NCBI RefSeq assembly: GCF_001423495.1
Contig: NZ_LMOG01000021.1
Span: 6,031 to 70,030 of the forward strand
Source: Xanthomonas sp. Leaf131
GTDB taxonomy: Bacteria > Pseudomonadota > Gammaproteobacteria > Xanthomonadales > Xanthomonadaceae
DNA: 64,000 bases
Direction: 5' to 3'
A program made the translations under genes and the position numbers. The notes below the pieces were generated by a model that saw only the letters and a program-made list of their open reading frames with translations, was not told the origin of the DNA and searched no databases. Shown here piece by piece: positions 10,964 through 20,590 of this stretch. Every line of letters starts with the position of its first letter. Position 1 is the stretch's first letter.

Positions 10964-13222
10964 TCATCGCGGATCGCCGTAAAAGATGCCACGCCCACCG
11001 GTGGCGAAATACACGCGCCCGGGAATGCGCGGATCGCCGGTTACGCGATATGGCTTGCCGAAACGGTGCGCGTCGTCGTTGATGCGCAACCAGTGCGTGC
11101 CTTCGTCGTCGGAGCGGAATACGCCATCCACGCTATACACGCGGCCGGCCAGATACAGCGCCGGCGGTGCGCCATCGCGCAGTGCCTTGCCGATGCCCAA
11201 CGAACGCGCTTCGTCCGGCTTGGACAAGGTTTGCAAACGACCGTCTTGCCAGCGCGCCACGCCCAGCGTGGGGCTGGCCAGATACAGCACGCCCGCCCGC
11301 CACGGATCGGGGCGCAGTTGCGGACGCGCACGCTCATCGCGTGCCGGGCTGCCAACCTGCGCACCGGTGTCGCGAAAGTTCGCTGCGCCATCGCGGCTCT
11401 CGAACAAGCGCCCGCTCGCGGTATCCACTGCATACCAGCGCCGCGCATCGACGCGATCGGCTACCGCCACTGCGGTGTCGGGCAGTCCCTGCACACGCTG
11501 CCATTGCTTGCCGAAATCGGCCGTGCGCCACACCCCACCTTTGTCGGGCGCCCACACAACCTGGGATGCGTCGGCGGAAATGGCGATGTTGCCGGCGCCC
11601 TGCCCCGCTGGCGGCTCACTGGCAAACGCCGTCCACTGCGCGCCGCCATCGCGCGAGTAGAGCGCGCGGATTTCGTTGTTGCGGCGGTCGCGCACGGTGC
11701 CGCTACGTACCACCCACTGCGCGGCCTGCCCGGCGGCATCGATGCTCTCGCCATTGGTCAGGCGCGGTCCGGCGTACTGCAATTGTGCGCGGTCCAGATC
11801 GTCATGCCGAAAGCCATCGATATCGCCCAGCGCGCTGAGCAGATGCGCGCCCTGCATCGGGCTGAGCAGATCCAGCGGCACGGTTTCTTCCAGCCCGCGA
11901 TCCTGAAACCACCACTGCAACGGACGCTGCTGCCTGGCGAACTCCTGCAGATTGCGCGAGGCCCAGATGCCGTAGCCGGTGACGAACAGCGCATGATTGC
12001 TGTCGAACGGATCGATCGCCAAGGCGCCCATCCAGTGCGGCGTCGCCTGCGCGGTCCACGGCGCTGCGCTGTGATCGAACTGCGATGCGGCCAACAACGG
12101 CGTCCAGCTGCGACCGCCATCGACGCTGCGGAACAACTCGTCGCGCGGTGTGCGGCGGCGGAACGTACTGGCCAGCAGTACCTGCGGCTGTTGCGGATCC
12201 ACCGCTACCGCGCCCCAGCCGAAACCATCGCCACTGGCAGGCTGCGCGATCGGGCTGATCTCGCTCCAACCCGCCTTCGAGCGCGCCTGCGCCGGGGTGT
12301 ATTTCCATAGTGCGCCACCGGCCATCAGATCCGGGCCGGGCTGGTCGCCGTAGCTCAGATACCAGTGCCCATCGCTGCCACCGGCCATGTGGCTGGGACG
12401 CAAGCCCTTGGGTTGCCCGGCCACGGCCGACCAGCTGCGACCCGCATCGTCGGACACATACAGACTGGTTTGCGCAGTGGACACACCGACATAGATGCGC
12501 GGCGTCGGCGCACCGGCGCGGCCGCTTGCCGGGTCGAAGACCACAAACGCGATGCCGACGGCCTGCTCGCGCCCGACATGATTGCGCGCAACGGCACCAG
12601 CCAATGCCTCGGCAGGAAACGCCTCCACACGCGCCCAATGCGCGCCGCGATCGGCGCTGCGCCATAGGCCCGCATCGCGCGACCCGAGCAACAGCACGCG
12701 GCCATCGTGCGGGTCCACCGCCAGGCGTTCGCCATTGGAACGTCCCAGCTGGTTGCCACCCAGTTTGAACGGCAACTCGGCACGCTCGAAGCTGAGCCCG
12801 CGATCGAACGAACGCAGCACCGCCGCATTGCCGGCGCGCTCGTGCATATAGGTGCCCGCGGCCAGATACAGCGCCTTCGGGTCGGCAGGATCGGCCGCAA
12901 ATGCGTCGATCCCCATCAGATTCCAGTCGTCGGCTCCCAACCAATCGGTCAGGGCGATCCACTGCTGCGCCCGCGCATCCCAACGGTAGGCGCCACCGAC
13001 ATCGGTGCGCGCATACGCAAGATCGCGCTCTGCGGGATGAAACAGCACACCGGTGACGAATCCGCCACCGCCAATGGCAACGCTGCGCCATTGGTAAGGC
13101 CCCTGCGCGCCGGACTCGGCGGCATGCAGCCCAAAGACAGACGCCAACAGCAGCAACACCCAAAGACGGGCCTGCCACGATTGCGTACGAAGACGACGGC
13201 GCTCAGTAGGCGGATCGATCAT
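10964..13222 (-). CDS. GH74 endo-xyloglucanase
   Basis: Cleaves the beta-1,4-glucan backbone of xyloglucan; the first attack on the polymer. The 752-residue protein has a hydrophobic signal anchor near residues 17-35 and the two seven-bladed propellers of GH74, seen as repeated Asp-box blades (SxDxGxxW). ARTDVGGAYRWD carries the conserved catalytic Asp74; IDPFDSNHALF (Asp404/407) is the likely second catalytic site. Two ATGs compete: 13231 has GGAGGA only one base upstream, whereas 13222 has it ten bases upstream, so 13222 is chosen. A gap of 118 bases separates it from the receptor gene upstream. Confidence 0.93.
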   Translation of the reverse strand: MIDPPTERRRLRTQSWQARLWVLLLLASVFGLHAAESGAQGPYQWRSVAIGGGGFVTGVLFHPAERDLAYARTDVGGAYRWDARAQQWIALTDWLGADDWNLMGIDAFAADPADPKALYLAAGTYMHERAGNAAVLRSFDRGLSFERAELPFKLGGNQLGRSNGERLAVDPHDGRVLLLGSRDAGLWRSADRGAHWARVEAFPAEALAGAVARNHVGREQAVGIAFVVFDPASGRAGAPTPRIYVGVSTAQTSLYVSDDAGRSWSAVAGQPKGLRPSHMAGGSDGHWYLSYGDQPGPDLMAGGALWKYTPAQARSKAGWSEISPIAQPASGDGFGWGAVAVDPQQPQVLLASTFRRRTPRDELFRSVDGGRSWTPLLAASQFDHSAAPWTAQATPHWMGALAIDPFDSNHALFVTGYGIWASRNLQEFARQQRPLQWWFQDRGLEETVPLDLLSPMQGAHLLSALGDIDGFRHDDLDRAQLQYAGPRLTNGESIDAAGQAAQWVVRSGTVRDRRNNEIRALYSRDGGAQWTAFASEPPAGQGAGNIAISADASQVVWAPDKGGVWRTADFGKQWQRVQGLPDTAVAVADRVDARRWYAVDTASGRLFESRDGAANFRDTGAQVGSPARDERARPQLRPDPWRAGVLYLASPTLGVARWQDGRLQTLSKPDEARSLGIGKALRDGAPPALYLAGRVYSVDGVFRSDDEGTHWLRINDDAHRFGKPYRVTGDPRIPGRVYFATGGRGIFYGDPR

Positions 13223-13340
13223 GACGATCATTCCTCCGGCTCCCGTTGCGGTCGATGGTTGCCATCGACTGGAAAAACACCGGTCCAACGAGCTGCCTGC
13301 ACAGCTCGCCGGACCGGAGACGCACTTCCTACGGCACGTT

Positions 13341-16067
13341 CTACAGGCTGGCCCGCAAGGTCAGGCCATACCGACGATCGTTGATCACGAAGTCGCGGTA
13401 GCGCGACTCGGAACCCAGATAGCTTTCGCGCTGGGTATCGAGCAGATTCACGCCATCGAGCGAAATCGACCAGACATCATTGATGTTGAAACGCAGCGAG
13501 GCATCCAACTGGCCGAAGCCCTTGTTGTAGACCGGCAGATTGCCGGTACCGTTGCCCGCGGTGGTCACCAGCCAGTCGCTGCGCCAGTTGTAGGCCACAC
13601 GGCCCTGGAAGCGCGAGGTTTCGTAGCTGAGGATCGCGTTGTAGCTGTTCTTGGACAACCCTTCCAGCGGCACGGTCAGCGACTGGCCGTTGGTGTCGGT
13701 CGCAGTGGGGCTGGGCGCCTCGCTGTCGACATAGGTGTAGTTGGTCTGCAGGCCGAAGCCGCTCAACCAACCCGGCAGGAAGTCGAAGAACTGCGTGTAG
13801 CCCAGTTCCGCACCGCGGATCTTGCCGGCATCGCCGTTGACCGGGCGGGTGATCTGCCACACCTGACCGTCGTACACCTCGTTGAAGACGGCGTTGGCGA
13901 TGAAGCCTTCGACCTTTTTGTAGAACACGGTGCCGTACATCATCGAACCCTGACCGAAGTACCACTCCAGCGCGGTATCGAACTGGTCGGCCTTGACCGG
14001 TTCCAGCTCCGGGTTACCGGCAGCGCCAGTGCGCGTTGCGGTGCCCGTGTTGGAGGTGCCGTTGCTCAAGGTCAGGTTGGGATTGAGACGATCGAAGGTC
14101 GGGCGCGAAATACCGCGCGAGGCCGCAAAACGCCACTGCAACGTATCGCTGAGCATCCAACGCAGATTCAGGCTCGGCAGCACGTCGGTGTAGGTCTGCT
14201 GCGCATCCACCGGAATCAGGCCACCGCCTTCGGCGTCGGTCGCGGTACGCACGCCGGTCGAGCCGACTTCGGTGCGCACCACGCGCACGCCGATGTTGCC
14301 GTCGAACGGAATCGAATCGCTGTCCACACCGAAGCGCAACACACCGTAGGCCGCAGTGGTCTTCTCATTCTGCGTATTGATGTTGTTGGGCGAGAACTCC
14401 AACGGCGTACCGCCAAAAGTCGCCAGGGTCTGCTCGTAGTTGGCCACGGCCGCGTCGGACGCGGTCAGGGTCGGGCCGAAGGTGCTGCTCTTGCCACGGA
14501 AGAAATCGGTGATCGGGTTGGTGACAACGCCCACGGTCGGGAACTCCGAGAACGGCGTCCCGGCGCAGCCATTGATGCACATGAAGCGATACACGTTGCC
14601 CTTGGTCTCGGCATCGCGGTCGGTGTAACGCACACCGGCCTTGAAGCTGCGCACGAAGTCGCTGTCGAACGCCAGATCCATGTCGGCGCGCCAGGCGAAC
14701 TCGGTACCGACGTTGTCGTCCTTGTTGTCCAGGTGCCAGCGCCAGCCGTTGTAGTTGTTCTGATTGGCCAGGAAGCCTTCGGCACCGCTGGCATCGGTCA
14801 CCGACAACTTGGGCAGATCGCCGCGGAAGTCGATGTTGAAGAACGGCGTGTTGTTCAGCCCGGTGGCAACGATATAGCGCGTGCCGGTGGTGGTCGCATC
14901 GACATACTGAAAGTCGGTGCTGACATTCAACTTGTCGTTGACCGTCCACTTGGCGCCCAACGAGTAATCGGTGGTCACCGAATGACGCTCGGTCAGGCTG
15001 GTATTGGAATCGGCCGGCACGTTCTGGAAGGTGCCGCTGACGAACTCGTTGCGGTCATTGACTTCGATGCCGGGCGTGCCCTGCATGTTGTTCTGGCCGG
15101 TCAATGCGAAGAACGAATAATCGTGCCAGCTGAAGTCGTATTCCGAACGCAATACCTGCGTGTAGACCTCGATCGAATCGTTCGGACGCCACTGCATCGC
15201 AAACGCGCCGGTCTTGCGCTCGCGCTCTCCGATGGTGGTGTTGATGCCGGCACCGTGCGGCACCGAGATCTGCTGGCCTTCGTAGCCCGGCAGATCGGTC
15301 TGCGTGTACCACGGCTCGATCGAAATGGTGTCCTGACGGAACGGGCTCTTCTGCTGCGAATAATTCACCAGCAGGCCGATCTCGCCGATGCCGGTCTGCC
15401 AGCGATCGCTGAACAGGCCAGAGAACGCCGGCTTGCCGTCGTCGGCCAGGTCGTAATAGTTGTACTGGACGCTGCCGGCGATCTTGCGGCCGTCATAGTC
15501 GAACGGCAGACGCGTGCGTAGATCTACAGTACCGCCCAGGCCACCTTCGATCATGTCGGCCGAAGGATTCTTGTAGACGTTGACGCCGCCCAGCAATTCG
15601 GCAGAGACGTCTTCGAAGCTCAGGCCACGGCCGTCGTTGGCAGTGAAAATGTCGCGGCCATTGAGTTCGGTCCGCACCTGGGTCAGACCGCGAATGGCGA
15701 TCGAGCTGCCTTCGCCGTAGTTGCGCGTGATCTGGATGCCGGAGATGCGCTGCAGCGCCTCGGCAACGTTGTTGTCGGGCAGCTTGCCGATATCTTCGGC
15801 AACGATCGAATCGACGATCTGCTCGGCGTTCTGCTTGACCAGCTGCGCCTTGGTGACGCTGCTGCGCGTGCCGGTGACCTGCACGGTGTCGAGCTGCTGG
15901 GTGGTCGGGTCCTGCGCCGGTGCGGCAGTGGTGGTCGCGTCCTGCGCATAGGCCTGCGCACTCAGCAGCGTGGCCACACTGATGGCCATCACGGAGCGGC
16001 GGAAATCACGGATCGAACGCTGACCCACAGTCCGGCCTGCCGGAATGTGGCGATGTTGCACTGACAT
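13341..16067 (-). CDS. TonB-dependent receptor of the xyloglucan locus (second of two)
   Basis: Outer-membrane active transporter predicted to import xyloglucan oligosaccharides. The 908-residue protein has a signal peptide (cleavage after QAYA, residue 41), a TonB box (LDTVQVTG), a plug domain (DIGKLPDNNVAEALQRISG, IRGLTQVRTELNGRDIF, IEGGLGGTVDLRTR) and a beta-barrel. The start has GGGAGGGAGC upstream. It is clearly a paralogue of the receptor encoded at 16406-19336: plug segments are nearly identical, so the pair arose by duplication. No SusD-like partner is present, as is usual in Xanthomonas. Its own promoter region (16068-16405) carries the element shared with the first receptor. Confidence 0.93.
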   Translation of the reverse strand: MSVQHRHIPAGRTVGQRSIRDFRRSVMAISVATLLSAQAYAQDATTTAAPAQDPTTQQLDTVQVTGTRSSVTKAQLVKQNAEQIVDSIVAEDIGKLPDNNVAEALQRISGIQITRNYGEGSSIAIRGLTQVRTELNGRDIFTANDGRGLSFEDVSAELLGGVNVYKNPSADMIEGGLGGTVDLRTRLPFDYDGRKIAGSVQYNYYDLADDGKPAFSGLFSDRWQTGIGEIGLLVNYSQQKSPFRQDTISIEPWYTQTDLPGYEGQQISVPHGAGINTTIGERERKTGAFAMQWRPNDSIEVYTQVLRSEYDFSWHDYSFFALTGQNNMQGTPGIEVNDRNEFVSGTFQNVPADSNTSLTERHSVTTDYSLGAKWTVNDKLNVSTDFQYVDATTTGTRYIVATGLNNTPFFNIDFRGDLPKLSVTDASGAEGFLANQNNYNGWRWHLDNKDDNVGTEFAWRADMDLAFDSDFVRSFKAGVRYTDRDAETKGNVYRFMCINGCAGTPFSEFPTVGVVTNPITDFFRGKSSTFGPTLTASDAAVANYEQTLATFGGTPLEFSPNNINTQNEKTTAAYGVLRFGVDSDSIPFDGNIGVRVVRTEVGSTGVRTATDAEGGGLIPVDAQQTYTDVLPSLNLRWMLSDTLQWRFAASRGISRPTFDRLNPNLTLSNGTSNTGTATRTGAAGNPELEPVKADQFDTALEWYFGQGSMMYGTVFYKKVEGFIANAVFNEVYDGQVWQITRPVNGDAGKIRGAELGYTQFFDFLPGWLSGFGLQTNYTYVDSEAPSPTATDTNGQSLTVPLEGLSKNSYNAILSYETSRFQGRVAYNWRSDWLVTTAGNGTGNLPVYNKGFGQLDASLRFNINDVWSISLDGVNLLDTQRESYLGSESRYRDFVINDRRYGLTLRASL

Positions 16068-16228
16068 GGTGCTCCCTCCCAGGACGCATGTACTGCTAAT
16101 TTTTAGCGGGTCGGTGCGCGAACGCCCTGCCCGTCGTTGTTGCTGGCCCACATCCCCATACGGCGAAGGCCGAGGCTGGTTGGATGCGTGGTAATCCCGA
16201 TAAGGCTTACCTAGCGGCTGCGGCCGGA

Positions 16229-16294
16229 GCATAGGGCGCGGCCGTCATGCCACACCAATGAAATATTCCTGACGAACTATTCCAAAAAACCATA
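16229..16294 (-). promoter_or_regulatory. Receptor-2 promoter with shared GGAATA/TTTCATTGG element
   Basis: The 338-base gap between the two receptor genes holds, read on the minus strand, GGAATA (16283-16278), eight bases, GGAATATTTCATTGG (16269-16255), fifteen bases, then GCGCC and CTATGC. This aligns without gaps to the element before the first receptor. The LysR-type dyad is degenerate here (TATGG-N7-GAATA). Within the element TATTCC occurs twice, 14 bases apart, on the plus strand. A -35-like TTGGTG (16258-16253) and a -10-like CTATGC (16234-16229) are 18 bases apart. The remainder of the gap shows no gene; it is leader plus the 3' flank of the first receptor. Confidence 0.6.
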
Positions 16295-16405
16295 GCAACA
16301 CGGAAAAACCCGGCAGGTCTGGCGGTTCAAGGCCAGCCTGACGAATTCACCGAAACGGGCTCAACTCTGCGAACCGGCGCAGACCGAATCCGTGACGGAC
16401 CTCGC

Positions 16406-19336
16406 TTACCAGTTCATGCGCAGCACCAGCGAGTAGCGCCGGTCGTTGACGAACGAGGAGCGCGTATACAACCGCGGGTCCACTGCGCCGTCCGCATACG
16501 AGGTCGGCCCCATCAAGACCTTGGTCACCGTATTGGTCAGGTTATTGGCCTGCACGCCCAACTGCAGATGGTCGTTGAACCGATAGAAGAACGAGCCGTC
16601 CAGCTGGCCATAGTCGTCGGCCCAGGTCGGCAGACGCGTGGCCGCGTCGCTGGTGGTCAGCAGATAGCGCGAGCGCCAGTTGTAGGCTAGCCGCAACGAC
16701 AGCGGACCCTTCTCGTAAATGCCAGCCAGGTTGTAGCTGCGCCGCGACAAGCCTTCCAGCGGCAGCTCGACGCCGGTCACCGTGGTGTTGGTGTACGGGT
16801 CGGTGGCGGTGTTGGCACCGCCCTGGCTATCGACGAAGGTGAAGTTGGCATTGACGCCGAACCCGCTCAGCCAGCCCGGCAACTGATCGAAGAACTGGGT
16901 ATAGCCCAGCTCGGCACCGCGAATGGTGCCTTCGTCCATGTTGTACGGACGCGTCACCAACCATGCGCGGTTGTCGTAGATCTCGCTGCGGGTCTGGGTG
17001 GAGAAGTAATCCTTGACCTTCTTGTAGAACAGCGTGGCGTACAGCATGTCGCTAGTGTCGAAGTACCACTCCAGCGCGGTATCGAACTGGTTGGCCACCA
17101 TCGGCTTGAGGTTCGGGTTGCCGGCGGTGCCGACGAAGTCGGTGGCCTGGCCGGCGTCGTTGGTCTCCACGTTGAGCAACACATACGGCTGCAGCTGGGT
17201 GTAATCCGGGCGCGCCATCGCCTTGGATGCGGCAAAGCGCCACTGCAGGCTGTCGGTGAAGCGCAGGCGCAGGTTCAAGCTGGGCAATACATTGGTGTAG
17301 CTGCCTTCGGAGTTGTTCTCGAAATACTGCCCGGTGTAGCGCGCCTGCAGTTCCGGCGAGACGTTGAGCCCGGCCAGATTCTGAAACTGGCCGAAGCCTT
17401 CGGCCTGCGTTTTGGTCTGCACCACGCGGATGCCGACATTGCCGTCCACCGGAATGCCCCAGGCCTCGTCGTTGCCGAAATACAGCGCCGCATATGCCGC
17501 CTGGGTACGTTCGAACTGACGGTTGGTGTCCTGCGGCTGATAGGTGTCCGGTGCCCAGCCATAACCGCGCAGCGCCACGATCTGCTGGATCATCTGCGAG
17601 GCCGAGCCATAGTTGTTGACCAGGCTGCTGTTGGGCACCACCAGCGTGGTTGGCACGTTCACGCCGCCACGGAAGAAGTTGGAGAAAGTGAACAACGACG
17701 ACTGGTCGGTCATGAAATCCGACATATTCGCAAGGCCATTACTGGTGCCCGGAATCGCCGCCCAGTTGTCGGAGATCACGCCCCAGTTGTAACCGGAATT
17801 CTTGTTGATCTGGTTGCGGTCGGTGGCACGCATGCCGAAGCGCGCGAAGCGCAACCAGCTGCTGTCATCGAATGTGTATTCCAGATCCACGCGGGTGGAC
17901 AGCTGCCGTCCGCGATTCTTGCCCAGGTGGTCCATCGCCGCCGCCCAGAAATAATTGGACGGGTCCTGGGTGAAGGCCGGGTTGGCGATCTGCACGCTGG
18001 GATACTTGCCCGACACGTCATAAGACAGCCCGGGCAGATAGGTCGCGCTGAACACGGTGAAATCCAGCTGCTCGTTCTCCGATTGCACCAGCTGCATGTC
18101 GCCCTTGATCTGCAGGTTGTCGTTGAAGAAATGGCTGAAGCCCACCGACAGATCGGTGGTGGTGGTGCGCTGCTCGGAATAGCGGTTATCGGTATTGAAG
18201 CGCACACCATCGCCGGTGAGTGCGCCGCGCCACGAGCTGGACACCGGCGAGCCGCGCAGGAACGCGCCGCGATCGTCGTAGTCGAAGGTCGTGCCTGGCG
18301 CCGGGGTGATGCTGTTGTTGCTGTCGTTGAAGAACGCCGCGCGCTCCTGCCAGTTCATCTCATAACGCGAACGCAGGAACTGCGCGTAGATCTCGGTGGC
18401 ATCGCTGGGCTTCCACTGGAACGCCGCCGCGATCCCGTCGCGCTTGCGCTCGAAATCCAGCTGGCGCCAGTTCACCCCGCCCGGCACGAACACCTCGCTG
18501 CGCCCGCTGCCAGCCAGCACCGCATCGTCGGTGCGCCGCACATACGGCTCCACCTGGATACCGTCCGAGCGCGTGGCCAGCTCCGAGTGCGCGACGTCGA
18601 TCATGAAGCCCATTTCGCCGATGCCGGTGTTCCAGCGATCGCTGAACAGGAACGAGGCCGACGGCTTGTACTTCTTGCTCATGTCGCCGTAGTTGTAATC
18701 GACATTGCCGCCGACGATCCGGCCGGGGTTGTCGAACGGCATGCGCGTGCGCAGGTTGACCGTGCCGCCCAGGCCGCCCTCGATGATTTCCGCCGAGGGA
18801 TTCTTGTAGACGTCCACACCGGCCATCAGTTCGGCCGGCACATCCTCGAAGCTCAGTCCGCGACCGCTGGCAGCACTGAAGATGTCGCGTCCGTTGAGTT
18901 CGCCGCGCACCTGGGTCAGGCCGCGGATCATCACGCCACTGCCTTCGGCCGAAAAATGGTCGGGGTCGCTGCGCGCGGCAAAGTGGTCGATGGTCACGCC
19001 GCTGACGCGTTGCAGGGTTTCGGTGACGCTGCGGTCGGGCAAGGCGCCGATGTCTTCAGCGCTGACCGAATCCACGATCTGGGTGGCATCGCGCTTGATG
19101 ACCTGCGACTTGATCAGGCTGGCGCGCACGCCGCGCACTTCCACCGCGTCCAGATCCACGGCGTTGCCGCCGGCATTGGTAACTGGAGCGCTCTGGGACG
19201 ACTGCGCCTGCTGGGCGTAGACCGGTGCGGCAAGCAGCAGCCCGATGCTGACGGCCATGGCCGAATGACGAAAACGCGGGGTACGACGCGCACGCGCGCC
19301 CGTCCCTGCCGAGGCATGGCTTGAAAAGCTGTACAT
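16406..19336 (-). CDS. TonB-dependent receptor of the xyloglucan locus (first of two)
   Basis: Outer-membrane transporter, 976 residues. The signal peptide ends after PVYA (residue 41), the same place as in its paralogue. A TonB-box-like VDLDAVEVRG, plug motifs (DIGALPDRSVTETLQRVSG, IRGLTQVRGELNGRDIF, FEDVPAELMAGVDVYKNPSAEIIEGGLGGTV) and a long beta-barrel ending in an aromatic residue (LRMNW) follow. The ATG at 19336 has GGGAGGG a few bases upstream. It is the first gene of the minus-strand xyloglucan cluster and is preceded by the best match to the LysR-type operator. Substrate is inferred from context. Confidence 0.93.
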   Translation of the reverse strand: MYSFSSHASAGTGARARRTPRFRHSAMAVSIGLLLAAPVYAQQAQSSQSAPVTNAGGNAVDLDAVEVRGVRASLIKSQVIKRDATQIVDSVSAEDIGALPDRSVTETLQRVSGVTIDHFAARSDPDHFSAEGSGVMIRGLTQVRGELNGRDIFSAASGRGLSFEDVPAELMAGVDVYKNPSAEIIEGGLGGTVNLRTRMPFDNPGRIVGGNVDYNYGDMSKKYKPSASFLFSDRWNTGIGEMGFMIDVAHSELATRSDGIQVEPYVRRTDDAVLAGSGRSEVFVPGGVNWRQLDFERKRDGIAAAFQWKPSDATEIYAQFLRSRYEMNWQERAAFFNDSNNSITPAPGTTFDYDDRGAFLRGSPVSSSWRGALTGDGVRFNTDNRYSEQRTTTTDLSVGFSHFFNDNLQIKGDMQLVQSENEQLDFTVFSATYLPGLSYDVSGKYPSVQIANPAFTQDPSNYFWAAAMDHLGKNRGRQLSTRVDLEYTFDDSSWLRFARFGMRATDRNQINKNSGYNWGVISDNWAAIPGTSNGLANMSDFMTDQSSLFTFSNFFRGGVNVPTTLVVPNSSLVNNYGSASQMIQQIVALRGYGWAPDTYQPQDTNRQFERTQAAYAALYFGNDEAWGIPVDGNVGIRVVQTKTQAEGFGQFQNLAGLNVSPELQARYTGQYFENNSEGSYTNVLPSLNLRLRFTDSLQWRFAASKAMARPDYTQLQPYVLLNVETNDAGQATDFVGTAGNPNLKPMVANQFDTALEWYFDTSDMLYATLFYKKVKDYFSTQTRSEIYDNRAWLVTRPYNMDEGTIRGAELGYTQFFDQLPGWLSGFGVNANFTFVDSQGGANTATDPYTNTTVTGVELPLEGLSRRSYNLAGIYEKGPLSLRLAYNWRSRYLLTTSDAATRLPTWADDYGQLDGSFFYRFNDHLQLGVQANNLTNTVTKVLMGPTSYADGAVDPRLYTRSSFVNDRRYSLVLRMNW

Positions 19337-19500
19337 CCGAATCCCTCCCAGGACGCTAGACGACTGAAGACTGGTTGTCGCGGCACCGTTGGCGGGCCGC
19401 GTGATCGTGTGAGATCCGAACGCTAGCGCCCGGCTCCACCCTCCCACTGCATGGCGGCTTGGCCGCCGATCACCTGCCCGACTTCACGTGCGCTTCAGCG

Positions 19501-19516
19501 TGCGATCTGGCTCACA
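19501..19516 (-). promoter_or_regulatory. Possible CRP/Clp-type site near the receptor-1 promoter
   Basis: On the minus strand TGTGAGCCAGATCGCA matches the CRP-family pattern TGTGA-N6-TCACA at nine of ten positions. Xanthomonas has a CRP homologue, Clp, that recognises this type of sequence. The site lies just downstream of the proposed -10 and would overlap the transcription start, which suits repression rather than activation, unless the true start differs. One site with one mismatch is weak evidence on its own. Confidence 0.35.
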
Positions 19517-19582
19517 CATATAGGCGCGTGGTCTAGCGTCAGCCAATGAAAAATTCACAGCCTGGTATTCCATGGCGGAATA
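19517..19582 (-). promoter_or_regulatory. LysR-type operator and promoter of receptor 1
   Basis: Minus-strand reading: TATTC-CGCCATG-GAATA (19582-19566), a perfect five-base inverted repeat with T-N11-A spacing, then TGAATTTTTCATTGG (19557-19543), -35-like TTGGCT (19546-19541), 18 bases, -10-like TATATG (19522-19517). The dyad centre is about 64 bases upstream of the predicted transcription start, the classic position of a LysR recognition site. The same dyad with the same arms and spacer length occurs next to the lysR gene at 20591-20607. The seven-base spacers are unrelated, so arm conservation is selective. Confidence 0.65.
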
Positions 19583-19599
19583 GAAATGGCAGAGCTCGG

Positions 19600-20571
19600 T
19601 TAGCCAAGGGATTCCGGCCCGCGCAGCCCCGGATACAAACGTCGGGCAGTGGTACGCAACGCCTGCAAAATACGTTCGGCACCCGGCGGAAGGATGTAAT
19701 CGCGCCGCCGGATGATGCCGAACGACTCCATCCGCACCCCCAGTTCGATCGGCAGCACGGTCAGCAGCTTGGCCTGGATCAGCGGCGCCACCGATTCCAC
19801 CGGCAAGGCGGTCAGCATGTCGGTGCCGCGTAGCAGGGTCGAGGTGACCGGCAAGGACGAGGTCTCGATCGCGTTGGTCGGCGTCTGCACGCCGTGCTCC
19901 ATGAACATCGAATCCAGCCGTGCGCGCAGCACGCTGTCGGCCGGCGGCAGGATCCAGCCATAGCGCACCAGATCGGCATGCTGCAGACCGGCGCGGCTGG
20001 CCAAGGGATGGCCGGCACGCGCGATCACCGAATGCGGCTCGTCGGCCAGCGGCTCGAATTCCAGCTCGCCCACGCCCTCCGGCCCCAGGATGCGGCCAAT
20101 CACGATGTCCAGCTGGCCATCCAGCAACTTGGCCACCAGCGGGCGGCTGTAGTCCATTTCCACCCGCACCAGGATGTCGGGGAACTCGCGTTTGACCTCG
20201 GCGATCGCCTGCGGCACCAGATTGGTGCCCGGATTGACCACGGTGCCGATCGAGGCCTGGCCCATGCGCCCGGCGCGCAGTGCGGCGATCTCTTCCTGCG
20301 CCCGGCCGATTTCCGACATCGCCGCACGCGCACGCCGGATCAGCACGTGGCCGTACCAGGTCGGCTCGACCCCGCGCGCATGCCGCTCGAACAGTTTCAC
20401 CCCCAGCATGTCCTCCATTTCTGCCAGCAGCTTGGAGGCCGCCGGCTGGGTCATGCTGGCGGCCTCGGCCGCACGCAGCACTGAGCGCTGCTCGTGTAAA
20501 TGCAGCAACAGCAAGAGCTGGCGCGTCTTCAGCCGGGCTGCGTTGAACCAGGGAGTACCGGAATTTGCCAT
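19600..20571 (-). CDS. LysR-type regulator, GbpR-like, of the xyloglucan/galactonate locus
   Basis: Transcription factor of 323 residues. The N-terminal winged helix-turn-helix spans about residues 10-70 (RLKTRQLLLLLHLHEQRSVLRAAEAASMTQPAASKLLAEMEDMLGVKLFERHARGVEPT, here listed by position only for its key features: AASMTQPAASKLLAEME is the recognition helix region), and a periplasmic-binding-like effector domain follows (about 95-300). Sequence character is closest to the GbpR-type sugar-related LysR proteins. It stands between the receptor cluster and the divergent dgo operon, with matching operator dyads on both sides; the dyad at 20591-20607 is 20 bases from its own start and fits negative autoregulation. 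Effector unknown; a galactose, galactonate or oligosaccharide signal is likely. Confidence 0.88.
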   Translation of the reverse strand: MANSGTPWFNAARLKTRQLLLLLHLHEQRSVLRAAEAASMTQPAASKLLAEMEDMLGVKLFERHARGVEPTWYGHVLIRRARAAMSEIGRAQEEIAALRAGRMGQASIGTVVNPGTNLVPQAIAEVKREFPDILVRVEMDYSRPLVAKLLDGQLDIVIGRILGPEGVGELEFEPLADEPHSVIARAGHPLASRAGLQHADLVRYGWILPPADSVLRARLDSMFMEHGVQTPTNAIETSSLPVTSTLLRGTDMLTALPVESVAPLIQAKLLTVLPIELGVRMESFGIIRRRDYILPPGAERILQALRTTARRLYPGLRGPESLG

Positions 20572-20590
20572 GGAGATCGCCGCAAGGGTG

